Shown here: positions 8,408-16,819 of the stretch, in pieces | How the letters are laid out: each line of letters starts with the position of its first letter | Position numbering within the stretch: the first letter of the stretch is position 1 | NCBI RefSeq assembly: GCF_013041615.1 | Contig: NZ_JABEPQ010000001.1 | Location: forward strand, 1,480,976 to 1,544,975 | DNA length: 64,000 bases | DNA from: Knoellia koreensis | GTDB lineage: Bacteria > Actinomycetota > Actinomycetes > Actinomycetales > Dermatophilaceae | Direction of reading: 5' to 3' | Position numbers and translations under genes: made by a program | Notes under the pieces: model-generated | What the model saw: the letters and a program-made list of their open reading frames with translations, nothing else | The model's database searches: none | Told to the model about the DNA's origin: nothing

Positions 8408-9332
8408 GGCTGATCCTCGGGTCGAGCACGCCGTACAACAGGTCGACGAGCAGGTTGACAAGGAGGAAGACGAGCACCAGGACGGTGACCGTGCCCACGA
8501 CGGACACGCCGTCGTGGTTGCGGATGCCGGTGAAGAGGAACCCACCGACACCCGGAATGTTGAAGATGCGCTCGGTCACGATGGCGCCACCGAGCAGGCC
8601 ACCGAAGTCGGCACCGATGAAGGTGACGACCGGGATCAACGAGTTGCGCAGCGCGTGCACACCGATCGCGCGGGACCGGGTCAGGCCCTTGGCGATCGCG
8701 GTGCGCAGGTAGTCGGCGCGCAGGTTCTCCACGAGGTTGGTGCGCGTCAGGCGCGCGACGTAGGCGATGGAGGCGCTGCCGAGCACGAAGGCCGGGAGGA
8801 TGAGCGACTGGAGTGGCCGGGCCGAGTCGTACGTCACCGGGAAGATCTGTCCGCCCATCTTGACGCCCAGGTAGTACTGGAGCACCGAGCCGATGACGAA
8901 CACCGGGATCGAGATGACGACGAGGGTGCTGACCAGCACCAGGTTGTCGATGAACTTGCCCTTGCGTACGCCCGCCAGCACACCGGCGATGATGCCGATG
9001 ACCGCCTCGAAGGCGATGGCCATCAGTGCGAGCTTGGCCGTGATCGGGTACCGCTGCTCCAGCTCGAAGCCGACGGACTGGTTGCGGAAGTTGGTCCCGA
9101 GGTCACCCTGGACGACGTTGCCGAGGTACTTCGCGTACTGCAGCGGGAACGGGTCGTCGAGGTTGTGCTCCTCGCGGAACTGGGCGACGAAGGCCGGCGA
9201 ACAGCCTCGGTCACCACACATGCCGGCGGTGGGGTCGCCCGGCATCGAGAACACCATGTAGAAGATGATGAACGTGGCGCCGATGAGCACCGGGATCATC
9301 TGTAGCAGGCGTCGAATGACGTACTTGTACAC
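8400..9332 (-). CDS. dppB: Dipeptide/oligopeptide ABC importer, permease DppB
   Basis: Permease subunit of 310 residues starting MYKYVIRRLLQMIPVL, a typical DppB/OppB N-terminal helix. The EAA-type loop is RTAIAKGLTRSRAIGVHALRN (about residues 215-235) and six membrane segments are visible. The external loop after helix 1 has two Cys (MCGDRGCSP, about residues 38-45). The start is GTG at 9332, fixed by AGGAGGTGA just upstream on the minus strand. It lies 253 bases downstream of dppA, a gap with two strong hairpins and a palindrome, so dppB-F may be expressed at a lower level than dppA. Confidence 0.92.
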   Translation of the reverse strand: MYKYVIRRLLQMIPVLIGATFIIFYMVFSMPGDPTAGMCGDRGCSPAFVAQFREEHNLDDPFPLQYAKYLGNVVQGDLGTNFRNQSVGFELEQRYPITAKLALMAIAFEAVIGIIAGVLAGVRKGKFIDNLVLVSTLVVISIPVFVIGSVLQYYLGVKMGGQIFPVTYDSARPLQSLILPAFVLGSASIAYVARLTRTNLVENLRADYLRTAIAKGLTRSRAIGVHALRNSLIPVVTFIGADFGGLLGGAIVTERIFNIPGVGGFLFTGIRNHDGVSVVGTVTVLVLVFLLVNLLVDLLYGVLDPRISHD

Positions 9333-9439
9333 GTCACCTCCTAGTCGCTGGACGCCTCGATCCGGGTTGCTTCCCGAGGCGTCGTTGGTCGGGGCCCGGC
9401 AGCCACGGATGGCGTCCGCAGTCCTCGACCCAAGATAGT

Positions 9440-9454
9440 CGTATGGACCATACG
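9440..9454. promoter_or_regulatory. 15-bp palindrome upstream of dppB (operator candidate)
   Basis: CGTATGG-A-CCATACG is a perfect 7-1-7 inverted repeat, 108 bases upstream of the dppB start and downstream of the dppA hairpins. A perfect odd-centred palindrome of this size is the usual form of a GntR- or TetR-type operator. No regulator gene is adjacent, so its use is inference. Confidence 0.4.
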
Positions 9455-9494
9455 TGGGGCAGGTTCACGAGGTGAAACCGACCCCGGACAGGGC

Positions 9495-9530
9495 GTCGGC
9501 CTGCCGACCTTTCAAGGCCGGCAGGCCGAC
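9495..9530 (-). terminator. Second hairpin between dppA and dppB
   Basis: Arms GTCGGCCTGCCG (9495-9506) and CGGCAGGCCGAC (9519-9530) are perfect complements, and the loop itself contains CCTT/AAGG that can extend the stem. On the minus strand it follows the dppA terminal hairpin by about 17 bases. Likely partial terminator or mRNA-stabilising structure. Confidence 0.55.
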
Positions 9531-9546
9531 GACTCTATCTGGTGGC

Positions 9547-9578
9547 GGGGCCCCGGGAACGAGCGTGCCCGGGGCCCC
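9547..9578 (-). terminator. GC-rich hairpin directly after dppA
   Basis: Perfect 11-bp arms GGGGCCCCGGG (9547-9557) and CCCGGGGCCCC (9568-9578) with a 10-base loop begin 8 bases after the dppA stop codon on the minus strand. No U-run follows, as is common for actinobacterial terminators. With the next hairpin it probably sets a high dppA to dppBCDF ratio. Confidence 0.65.
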
Positions 9579-9585
9579 ACTCACG

Positions 9586-11241
9586 TCAGGACTTCAGAGC
9601 CAGGCTCGAGAAGTCGATCGTGCCGAACGCGGTGATCTTCACACCGGTGACCTTGTCGGACCAGCCGAAGGTCGCAGTGGAGTACCACATGGGGATGGAC
9701 GGCATGTCGTTCGCGAGGAGCGCCTCAGCCTGCTGGTACTTGGCGTTGGCGGCAGCCGCGTCGGACTCGGCAGCTGCCTCGTTGAGCAGCTTGTCGAACT
9801 CCGGGTTGGAGTAGTCACCGTCGTTGGAGGACGCGCCGGTCTTGTAGATCGGGGCGAGGAAGTTCTCGATCGACGGGTAGTCCATCTGCCAGCCGGTGCG
9901 GAACATGCCCTTCATCTTCTTGTCCGCGATCTGCGAACGGAAGGTGGCGAAGTCCACGACCGGGGTGGCGACACAGTCGACACCCAGGGCGCCCTTGATC
10001 GAGTTACAGGTCGCCTCGGTCCACGGCTTGTGGTCGGCGTCCGCGTTGTACGACAGGGTCATCTTGCCGCCCTTGAAGCCACCGGCCTCGTCGAGCTTGG
10101 CCTTGGCCTTGGCCTTGTCGTAGGTGCACCACTCGCCACACTGGTTGGCCTTGTAGCCGTCCACGACCGGGGAGACCCAGCCGGTGGCGGGCTGACGGGT
10201 GTTGTTGAAGATCTGCTTGATGATCGTCGCACGGTCGATGGCCATGGAGATCGCCTGGCGGATCTTCGGGTCAGCGTAGTTCGGGTCGGTCTTGACCGGC
10301 GCGAACGTGATCGTCTGGATGACACCGACGGCGCGCTGGGCGTTCCGGTCGGGCAGGTCCGTCTTGTACTTGTCGTCGATCATCGCCGAGGACGGGATCG
10401 AGTCGGTCACGTCGAGCTGGTTGGCGATGACGTCGTTGTAGGCGGCGCCGTCGTCCTGGTAGATCTTGAAGGTGATGGCGTCGAGCTTGCCACCGAACTT
10501 GCCCGAGTAGTCAGCGAACTTGCTGAGCTTGATCTCGGAGTTCTTGGCCCAGCTGTCGAACTTGAACGGGCCCGCACCGATCGGCTTCTCACCGAAGGCC
10601 TTCGGGTCGCTGAAGAACGAGTCCGGCAGCGGCGAGAACGCCGAGTAGCCGAGACGGACCGGCATGTTCGAGACCTTCTCGGAGGTCTTGATGGTGAAGG
10701 TGTAGTCGTCCTTCACGGCCAGACCGGTGAGCTTGTCTGCCTTGGGCTTGGCGGTGCACTTCTCGTCGGCGCACTGCATGTCGGCGAAGCCCTCGATCGG
10801 CTCCATGAAGTACCCGGAGGACTGGGCGTTCGGGCCGTATGCCGCGTAGTTCCAGGCGTCGACGAAGTTCTTCGCCTTGACCTCGGTGCCGTCGTGGAAC
10901 TTGTAACCCTTCTTGAGGGTGACGGTGAAGTTCTGGTTGTCCGAGGTCTCGATCTTGTCCGCGATGTCGTTCTCGGGCGCGGCGTTCTCGGGGTTGTAGT
11001 GGACGAGCTTGGCCGTGATGGCGTCGAGCACGTTTCCACCACAGGTCTCGGTGGTGTTGCTGGGGATGAGGGTGTTCTGGGGGTTGCACCCTCGGACCGT
11101 CACAGCGCCGCCGGTCTTGCCGCCGCCGCCACCACTGGCGTTGTTACCACTGCCGCTGTCGCCGCCGCCACAGGCTGCAGCGAGCAGCGCAGCGGCGGAG
11201 ATGCCAGCAACCATGGTCACCGTGCGAGTAATTCCTCGCAT
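9586..11241 (-). CDS. dppA: Dipeptide/oligopeptide ABC importer, substrate-binding lipoprotein DppA
   Basis: Extracellular solute-binding protein, family 5 (551 residues), which captures peptides and delivers them to DppBC. The N-terminus is a lipoprotein signal: MRGITR, hydrophobic stretch, then lipobox LLAAAC with Cys24 for lipid anchoring, followed by a Gly/Ser/Asn linker. Family features include KKGYKFHDGTEVKAKNFV (about residues 110-127), GAGPFKF and IDRATIIKQI. ATG at 11241 was chosen for the AGGAGG site (minus strand, about 10 bases upstream) and the immediate signal peptide. It is the first gene of the dppABCDF set and is separated from dppB by hairpins. Confidence 0.93.
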   Translation of the reverse strand: MRGITRTVTMVAGISAAALLAAACGGGDSGSGNNASGGGGGKTGGAVTVRGCNPQNTLIPSNTTETCGGNVLDAITAKLVHYNPENAAPENDIADKIETSDNQNFTVTLKKGYKFHDGTEVKAKNFVDAWNYAAYGPNAQSSGYFMEPIEGFADMQCADEKCTAKPKADKLTGLAVKDDYTFTIKTSEKVSNMPVRLGYSAFSPLPDSFFSDPKAFGEKPIGAGPFKFDSWAKNSEIKLSKFADYSGKFGGKLDAITFKIYQDDGAAYNDVIANQLDVTDSIPSSAMIDDKYKTDLPDRNAQRAVGVIQTITFAPVKTDPNYADPKIRQAISMAIDRATIIKQIFNNTRQPATGWVSPVVDGYKANQCGEWCTYDKAKAKAKLDEAGGFKGGKMTLSYNADADHKPWTEATCNSIKGALGVDCVATPVVDFATFRSQIADKKMKGMFRTGWQMDYPSIENFLAPIYKTGASSNDGDYSNPEFDKLLNEAAAESDAAAANAKYQQAEALLANDMPSIPMWYSTATFGWSDKVTGVKITAFGTIDFSSLALKS

Positions 11242-11633
11242 TGATGTCCTCCTACTTGGGGTTACCCGCCCGGATGGACGAGGTCTGGCCGGGCCGCCCA
11301 CCGGTTGGAGCGCAGCCCTACAACGCACAAGGCGTCGTCGTGTGGCACCCATGAAAGAGCAAGGAGTCGGTAAAGGCGACGATCTGGAGCAAGCCGAGAC
11401 AAAAACGTGATCGTCCCGCGTCCATGTCGAGAGCGGGGCGCCGCGGCGCCACCCTCGGGAACCTCCGTGAGGCGGCGTCCGTGCTGGTCAGGAGAGGGTG
11501 GGGGTATGCCGCACGGTCGGCTGGACGGCATACCTGCGGCTCCCGCGGGGGCGGGGCCGGCGAGGTGTCGCCGGCCGGGTCCGCCGACGTGGCGTTGCGC
11601 CTGAACCGGGCCGCAACCGGCTAGCGTGACGGC
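11242..11633. other. 392-bp divergent spacer between dppA and hisN
   Basis: No supported gene. The part near dppA (about 11250-11410) should hold the dpp promoter, but I cannot pick -35/-10 hexamers with confidence. The part near hisN holds an inverted pair of the window-wide GTATGCC motif (11503-11534). Confidence 0.6.
11503..11534. repeat. Inverted pair of the GTATGCC motif
   Basis: GGTATGCCG (11503-11511) faces CGGCATACC (11526-11534) across a 14-base loop, forming a perfect 9-bp stem. It is one of three such pairs in the window with nearly the same spacing (others at 34661-34689 and 36574-36604). It could act as a hairpin or as a paired protein site. Confidence 0.7.
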
Positions 11634-12428
11634 GTGCCCCGCTACGACGACGACCTGCGGCTCGCCCACGTCCTTGCGGACGCGGTGGAGCGCATCACGA
11701 CCGCGCGGTTCCGGTCCGAGGACCTGGCGGTGTCGTCCAAGCCGGACCTCACCCTGGTCAGCGACGCCGACACCGCCGCCGAGGAGCTCATCCGGGCCCA
11801 GCTGAAGCGGACACGTCCGCGTGACGCGGTCGAGGGCGAGGAGTTCGAGACCACCGGTCACGGGCCGCGCCGTTGGGTGATCGACCCCATCGACGGTACC
11901 CACAACTTCGTGCGGGGCGTGCCGGTGTGGGCGACCCTCATCGCGCTCGTCGACGACGAGGCCCCCGTGCTCGGGCTGGTGGCCGCGCCCGCCCTGGGTC
12001 GCCGCTGGTGGGCGGCCAACGGGTCCGGCGCCTGGTCGGGCCGCAGCCTCGCGTCGGCGAAGCAGATCCACGTCTCGAAGGTCGGGGCGGTCAGCGACGC
12101 GTCACTGTCCTACTCCAGCGTGCGGTCGTGGCGCGGCGTGGACCGCTACGACGAGTTCCTGTCCCTGACGGACGAGTGCTGGCGGTCGCGCGCCTACGGC
12201 GACTTCTGGTCCTACATGCTGGTGGCGGAGGGCGCGGCCGACATCGCCGCCGAGCCGGAGCTCGCCGTCTATGACATGGCGGCACTGGTCCCCATCGTCA
12301 CCGAGGCCGGCGGCCGGTTCACGTCCCTCGCCGGGCGCGAGGGCCCGTGGGGCGGAAACGCGTTGGCCACCAACGGATTGCTGCACGACGAGGTCCTGTC
12401 CCGCATCGGCACCGACGCACGCGCCTGA
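11634..12428 (+). CDS. hisN: Histidinol-phosphatase, inositol-monophosphatase family
   Basis: A 264-residue cytosolic Mg-dependent phosphatase of the inositol monophosphatase fold; the actinobacterial members of this type perform the histidinol-phosphate dephosphorylation of histidine synthesis. Metal-binding motifs in order: EGEEF (about residue 68), DPIDGTHNFVRG (about 83-94) and YGDFWSYMLVAEG with the late Asp in VYDMAAL (about 216). Start is GTG at 11634; there is no strong ribosome binding site. In other actinobacteria hisN follows rsgA directly; here the dpp operon lies between them. Confidence 0.85.
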   Translation: MPRYDDDLRLAHVLADAVERITTARFRSEDLAVSSKPDLTLVSDADTAAEELIRAQLKRTRPRDAVEGEEFETTGHGPRRWVIDPIDGTHNFVRGVPVWATLIALVDDEAPVLGLVAAPALGRRWWAANGSGAWSGRSLASAKQIHVSKVGAVSDASLSYSSVRSWRGVDRYDEFLSLTDECWRSRAYGDFWSYMLVAEGAADIAAEPELAVYDMAALVPIVTEAGGRFTSLAGREGPWGGNALATNGLLHDEVLSRIGTDARA

Positions 12429-12461
12429 GCGAACGACGACCACGCGGCATACCTGGACCGC

Positions 12462-13847
12462 TCAGGCAGGCACGACGCTCACGGTGCCGACGCCCAGGTC
12501 ACGGATCGCGTCGGCATACGTGCTGGCGTCGCCGACCACGATGACGGTCCACTCCCCCGTCACCCACCGGCGCCACGCCTCGGCGAGCTGCTCGGGCGTC
12601 AGTGCCCGCATCGCCTCGAGGTTGTCGGTGGTGAACTGCGTCGTGAGGCCCTCGAGCGCGAGCATCGACGCCTCGTCGGCGACCGCGTCTGCGGTGGCGA
12701 ACCGGCCGGGCGCGGTCTTGCTGATGAAGTCGACGCCGGCCCGCACCTCCTCGTCGGTGAAGCCGTCGCGGGCCTTGTCGAGGATCTCCAGCAGGAGCCG
12801 CACCGAGTCGACGGTCGAGTCGGCGCGCACCGACCCGGAGGTGATGAACAGCCCGCCAACGCGCCGCGGCCGGAACGCCGACCGGATCCCGTAGGTGTAG
12901 CCCTTCTCCTCGCGCAGCACCGCGTCGACGCGCGCGTTGGGCGCCCCACCCACGACAAAACCCAGGACGGGGTATGCCGCCCAGCCGCCGTCGGCGCGCC
13001 GGTCGGGACCGGGGACGGCGACGAGCAGCTCGGACTGGACCGCGCCGGGCCGGTCGACGAGGACGACGCGGGCCCGGTCGGGGGCCCAGACCGGTGCGTC
13101 CGGCTGGCCCGGGTCGACCTGGCGCCCACCACTCCACGAGCCGAGCGTGCGGCCGGCCAGGGCCGCGACGTCGAGCCCGGTGAGGTCGCCGGCGATGACG
13201 ACGGTGGCGCCACGGGGACCGACGCGTTCGGCGTGGAAGGCCGCCAGGTGCTCGCGGGTGATCGCCTTGACGGTCTCGGCCGCACCAGCGGTGGGACGCG
13301 AGCCGCGGTCGGAGGGGTCGAAGATCGTGGCGATCAGCTCGCGGGCCGCGCGCTGCGGGCCGAGGGCGCGCTCCTGCTCGATCTCGGCGAGTCGGGTGCG
13401 CAGGTGCCGGTCGAGCTCGGGCTGCGGGAAGACCGGGTCGGCCAATACCTGGCGGAGCAGGTCGAGCGCCTCCTCGAGGTTGCCCTTCGGCACGTCCAGG
13501 TCGACCGCGAGGCCCGCGTCGTTGACGCCGGCGCCAAGGGCAATCCCCTTGCGCTCCAACAGTTCCGCGAACTCCTCGGAGCTGTGCTCGGCTGTTCCCT
13601 CGTCGAGCATGCGCGCCATGATGGCGGCGACACCCTCGACCTCACGCGGCTCCGCGGACAACGGGAACGGCACCACAGTGCGCACCGACACGACGTACTG
13701 ACCGGGGATGTCGTAGGTCAGCAGCCGCAGCCCGTTGTCGAGCGTGTGCTCCCGCGGGGTGGCGAACTCCCACGGACCCGGCGGGGTGACGTCCGGACGA
13801 GGCACCTCGGGGGCGGGCTGGCCGCCTTGGGTGGTGGTGTCGCTCAT
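12462..13847 (-). CDS. M16 peptidase family protein, non-catalytic (Arg/Tyr) subunit
   Basis: A 461-residue M16 (pitrilysin-type) protein. The N-terminal half aligns with the M16 core but the zinc motif HxxEH is absent; that position reads GVAAIMARMLDEGT. The C-terminal half keeps the substrate-binding Arg/Tyr region (GYTYGIRSAFRPR, about residue 310). Heterodimeric M16 enzymes pair such a subunit with an active HxxEH subunit, and the adjacent upstream gene supplies one. ATG at 13847 is used; the gap from the upstream gene is 58 bases. Cytosolic, since no signal peptide is visible. Confidence 0.85.
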   Translation of the reverse strand: MSDTTTQGGQPAPEVPRPDVTPPGPWEFATPREHTLDNGLRLLTYDIPGQYVVSVRTVVPFPLSAEPREVEGVAAIMARMLDEGTAEHSSEEFAELLERKGIALGAGVNDAGLAVDLDVPKGNLEEALDLLRQVLADPVFPQPELDRHLRTRLAEIEQERALGPQRAARELIATIFDPSDRGSRPTAGAAETVKAITREHLAAFHAERVGPRGATVVIAGDLTGLDVAALAGRTLGSWSGGRQVDPGQPDAPVWAPDRARVVLVDRPGAVQSELLVAVPGPDRRADGGWAAYPVLGFVVGGAPNARVDAVLREEKGYTYGIRSAFRPRRVGGLFITSGSVRADSTVDSVRLLLEILDKARDGFTDEEVRAGVDFISKTAPGRFATADAVADEASMLALEGLTTQFTTDNLEAMRALTPEQLAEAWRRWVTGEWTVIVVGDASTYADAIRDLGVGTVSVVPA

Positions 13848-13905
13848 GCGGGGTCCCCACGAAGTATCTGGAGGAGCGCAGCGGGGGAAGAACTTCGAGG
13901 GGTTC

Positions 13906-15189
13906 TCATGCGGCGTCCTCTTCCGCGAGGGCGAGGTGGCGGACGACGGCGCGGTGGTCCGGGGTGAGCCAGGTGGCCGCGGCCCGCTGGATGTCCTCGG
14001 CACCGACCTCGCGCAACCGGTCGAGGAAGGTGTTGACGACCTGGGGGTCGTCGTGGAGCAGGGTGTACTGGCTGAGCAGGTCGGCGCGCTCCTCCTGCCC
14101 GGCCAGCGCGGAGAGCCAGCCGCGTTCGGACTGCGCGAGCGCCGACTCGAGCTCGACCTCCGTGGGGCCCTCCTGGGCGAACCGCTCCAGCTCCTCGAGC
14201 ACCTCGGCCTCGAGCACCTCCGGGTCCTGCCCATCGGCGACGTCGACGACGAGGAAGCCGAGCGAGGCGCCGTCGACGAACCCCATGGTGTGCGCCTGCA
14301 CGGAGTTGGCCACCTGATCGCGGCGGACGAGGCGCTGCACGAGCCGCGAGGTGCTGAGACCGCCGATGATGTCGAGCGCGAGCGCGGACGCGTAGTAGTC
14401 GGCGGTGTTGTCGACGGGCAGCCGGAAGGCGATGTGGAGCCGGTCGTTGGGCACGTCACCGGGTCGGTCGACCCGCACCGGCGACTCGATGGGCCGAAGC
14501 TGCGGGAGGTTGGCGCGCGGCTCCTCGGCGGAGGCGGGCAGCGACCCAAAGTACTTCTCGGCCGCGGCGAATCCCTCCTCTGGGGTGAGGTCGCCGACGA
14601 GGGTGAGCACCGTGTTGTTGGGCCCGTAGTAGCGCCGGAAGAAGTCGTGCACGTCCGCCAGGCTCGCCGCGTCGAGGTCCTCCATCGACCCGATCGTCGG
14701 GTGGTGGTACGGGTGCTCGGGCGGGAACACCGCGGCATACACCTCCATCAACGCCTTGCCGTAGGGGACGTTGTCGTAGCGCTGGCGCTTCTCCTCCTTG
14801 ACCACGTCGCGCTGGTTGTCGAGGTTCTCCTGCGTGACCGCGTCGAGGAGATGGCCGTGTCGGTCGGCCTCCATCCACAGCGCCAGCTCGTAGGCCCCCT
14901 TGGGCACGGTCTCGAAGTAGTTGGTGCGGTCGAACCACGTGGTCGCGTTGAGCCGCCCACCCTCGGCCATGAGCCGGCTGAAGTGCTCACCGCTGGCGAC
15001 GTGGCGTGACCCTTGGAACATCAGGTGCTCGAAGAGGTGCGCGAAACCGGTGCGCCCCTGCGCCTCGTGGCGGGAGCCGACGTTGACCCACAGGTTGACC
15101 GTGACCATGGGCACGCTGGCGTCGGGCGAGACGACCACCGTGAGGCCGTTGCCGAGGGTCGTACGGTGGATCGGGTAGTCCAGCGGCAT
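13906..15189 (-). CDS. M16 family zinc metallopeptidase, catalytic subunit
   Basis: A 427-residue M16 peptidase with the inverted zinc motif HLFEH (about residues 53-57) in GFAHLFEHLMFQGS and the distal zinc ligand Glu in VVKEEKRQRYDN (about 130-135). The C-terminal domain follows at about residue 220. It probably forms a heterodimer with the downstream zinc-less paralogue, cutting peptides or presequence-like substrates in the cytosol; the true substrate is unknown. ATG at 15189 is preferred over an in-frame GTG nine bases upstream because AGGGTG lies before it at a usable distance. Confidence 0.9.
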   Translation of the reverse strand: MPLDYPIHRTTLGNGLTVVVSPDASVPMVTVNLWVNVGSRHEAQGRTGFAHLFEHLMFQGSRHVASGEHFSRLMAEGGRLNATTWFDRTNYFETVPKGAYELALWMEADRHGHLLDAVTQENLDNQRDVVKEEKRQRYDNVPYGKALMEVYAAVFPPEHPYHHPTIGSMEDLDAASLADVHDFFRRYYGPNNTVLTLVGDLTPEEGFAAAEKYFGSLPASAEEPRANLPQLRPIESPVRVDRPGDVPNDRLHIAFRLPVDNTADYYASALALDIIGGLSTSRLVQRLVRRDQVANSVQAHTMGFVDGASLGFLVVDVADGQDPEVLEAEVLEELERFAQEGPTEVELESALAQSERGWLSALAGQEERADLLSQYTLLHDDPQVVNTFLDRLREVGAEDIQRAAATWLTPDHRAVVRHLALAEEDAA

Positions 15190-15232
15190 GCGGTTCACCC
15201 TAGGTGACGCGCTGCGGTGCCGCAGGGACTTC

Positions 15233-16669
15233 TCACGCCCGGCGGCTGGCTTCCTCGCGTGCCTGCCCGACCGACTGCGGCGCGGGCTTCTTGTCGGCGG
15301 CCACCCGTGGCAGCGACGGGGAGTACTGGTCGCCCAGCTGCTGGATCGCGTTGCGGGCGAACGTCTGCTGCTCGGTCACGGTGCGCTCGGAGCGGCCGCG
15401 GCCGAGGAAGCTGACGGCCCAGTGCAGCAGCGTGGTGATGCGGTGCTTGAACCCGATGATGTAGACGAGGTGCACGGCCAGCCACAGGAACCAGGCGACG
15501 AAGCCGCTGAACCGGAACTTGCCGATGGACGCCACCGCACTGAAGCGGGAGATCGTCGCCATCGAGCCCTTGTCGTGGTACTCGAACGGGCCCGGGACGG
15601 GCTTGCCGGCGATGCGCGCCTTGATCACCTTCGCGGCATACCGGGCACCCTGGATCGCGACCTGGGCGACACCGGGGTAGCCCTTCAGGGCCGCCATGTC
15701 GCCGACCACGAAGACGTTGGGGTAGCCCGGCAGGGTGAGGTCGTCGTTCACCTCGACCCGGCCGGCGCGGTCGAGCGTGGCGCCCGACTGCTCGGCCAGC
15801 TGTTCCCCCAGCTCGGAAGCCTGCACACCCGCGGCCCAGACCTTGGTGACGGCCTCGATCCGGCGACGCGTGCCGTCGGCGTCCTCGATGTCGATGCCCG
15901 TCTGGTCGACCCCGACGACCTTGGCCCCGAGCTGGACCTCGACGCCAATGTCCGCCAGGCGCTTGGCTGCTCGCGCTCCGAGGCGGTCGCCGAACGACGG
16001 GAGGACCTGGTTCGCGGCGTCGAGCAGGATCACGCGGGCGTTGGCCGGGTCGATCTTGCGGAAGTCGTTCTTGAGGGTGCGGCGCGAGAGCTCGGCGATC
16101 TGTCCGGCCATCTCGACACCCGTCGGTCCGGCGCCCACGACGACGAACGTCATGATGCGCTCGATCTCCTTGGGGGTGCTCGCGAGCTCGGCGTACTCGA
16201 ATGCCCCGAAGATGCGCCCACGCAGCTCGAGGGCATCATCGATCGACTTCATGCCGGGGGCGAACTCGGCGTACTGGTCGTTGCCGAAGTAGGACTGGCC
16301 TGCACCCGCAGCCACGATCAGGTCGTCGTAGGGCGTGACCGTGTCGCGGTCGAGGATGCGGGAGGTGACCGTCTGCGCCTTGAGGTCGATGTCGGTGACC
16401 GTGCCGAGGATGACGCGCGCGTTCTTCTGGTGGGCGATCACCTCACGCGTCGCGGGCGCGATCTCGCCCTCGGAGAGGATGCCGGTGGCCACCTGGTAGA
16501 GCAGCGGCTGGAACAGGTGGTGCGTCGTCTTGCCGATGAGGGTGATGTCGACATCGGCGTGCTTGAGCGCCTGCGTGGCGAACAGGCCACCGAAGCCGGA
16601 GCCGATGACGACCACGCGGCGGCGGCCGGGCTCACGGGCGGTTGTCGTGCCGGTCTCGTGCGACGTCAT
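15233..16669 (-). CDS. ndh: Type II NADH:quinone oxidoreductase
   Basis: Single-subunit, non-proton-pumping NADH dehydrogenase (478 residues) that passes electrons from NADH via FAD to quinone at the inner face of the membrane. FAD motif VVVIGSGFGGLFATQAL (about 19-35), NADH motif FVVVGAGPTGVEMAGQIAEL (about 172-191) and the second FAD block VFVVGDMAAL (about 301-310) are present. A C-terminal hydrophobic segment FSGFVAWFLWLAVHLVYII (about 380-400) would anchor it. ATG at 16669 has a GAGGAG site upstream, so the eight in-frame codons before it are not used. Confidence 0.94.
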   Translation of the reverse strand: MTSHETGTTTAREPGRRRVVVIGSGFGGLFATQALKHADVDITLIGKTTHHLFQPLLYQVATGILSEGEIAPATREVIAHQKNARVILGTVTDIDLKAQTVTSRILDRDTVTPYDDLIVAAGAGQSYFGNDQYAEFAPGMKSIDDALELRGRIFGAFEYAELASTPKEIERIMTFVVVGAGPTGVEMAGQIAELSRRTLKNDFRKIDPANARVILLDAANQVLPSFGDRLGARAAKRLADIGVEVQLGAKVVGVDQTGIDIEDADGTRRRIEAVTKVWAAGVQASELGEQLAEQSGATLDRAGRVEVNDDLTLPGYPNVFVVGDMAALKGYPGVAQVAIQGARYAAKVIKARIAGKPVPGPFEYHDKGSMATISRFSAVASIGKFRFSGFVAWFLWLAVHLVYIIGFKHRITTLLHWAVSFLGRGRSERTVTEQQTFARNAIQQLGDQYSPSLPRVAADKKPAPQSVGQAREEASRRA

Positions 16670-16819
16670 GCGCACACTCTCCTCGTCAAACAAGGAGGAC
16701 GGTCACCCTGTGCAGCTGGGTGCCGTCCTCGGTGACGTCGTGCTCTTCCTCTTCTTCCAACCACCCTAGACCCGCAGGTATGCCGCGTGCGCGCCGTCGT
16801 GCGCCCGATGCGACCGGGA

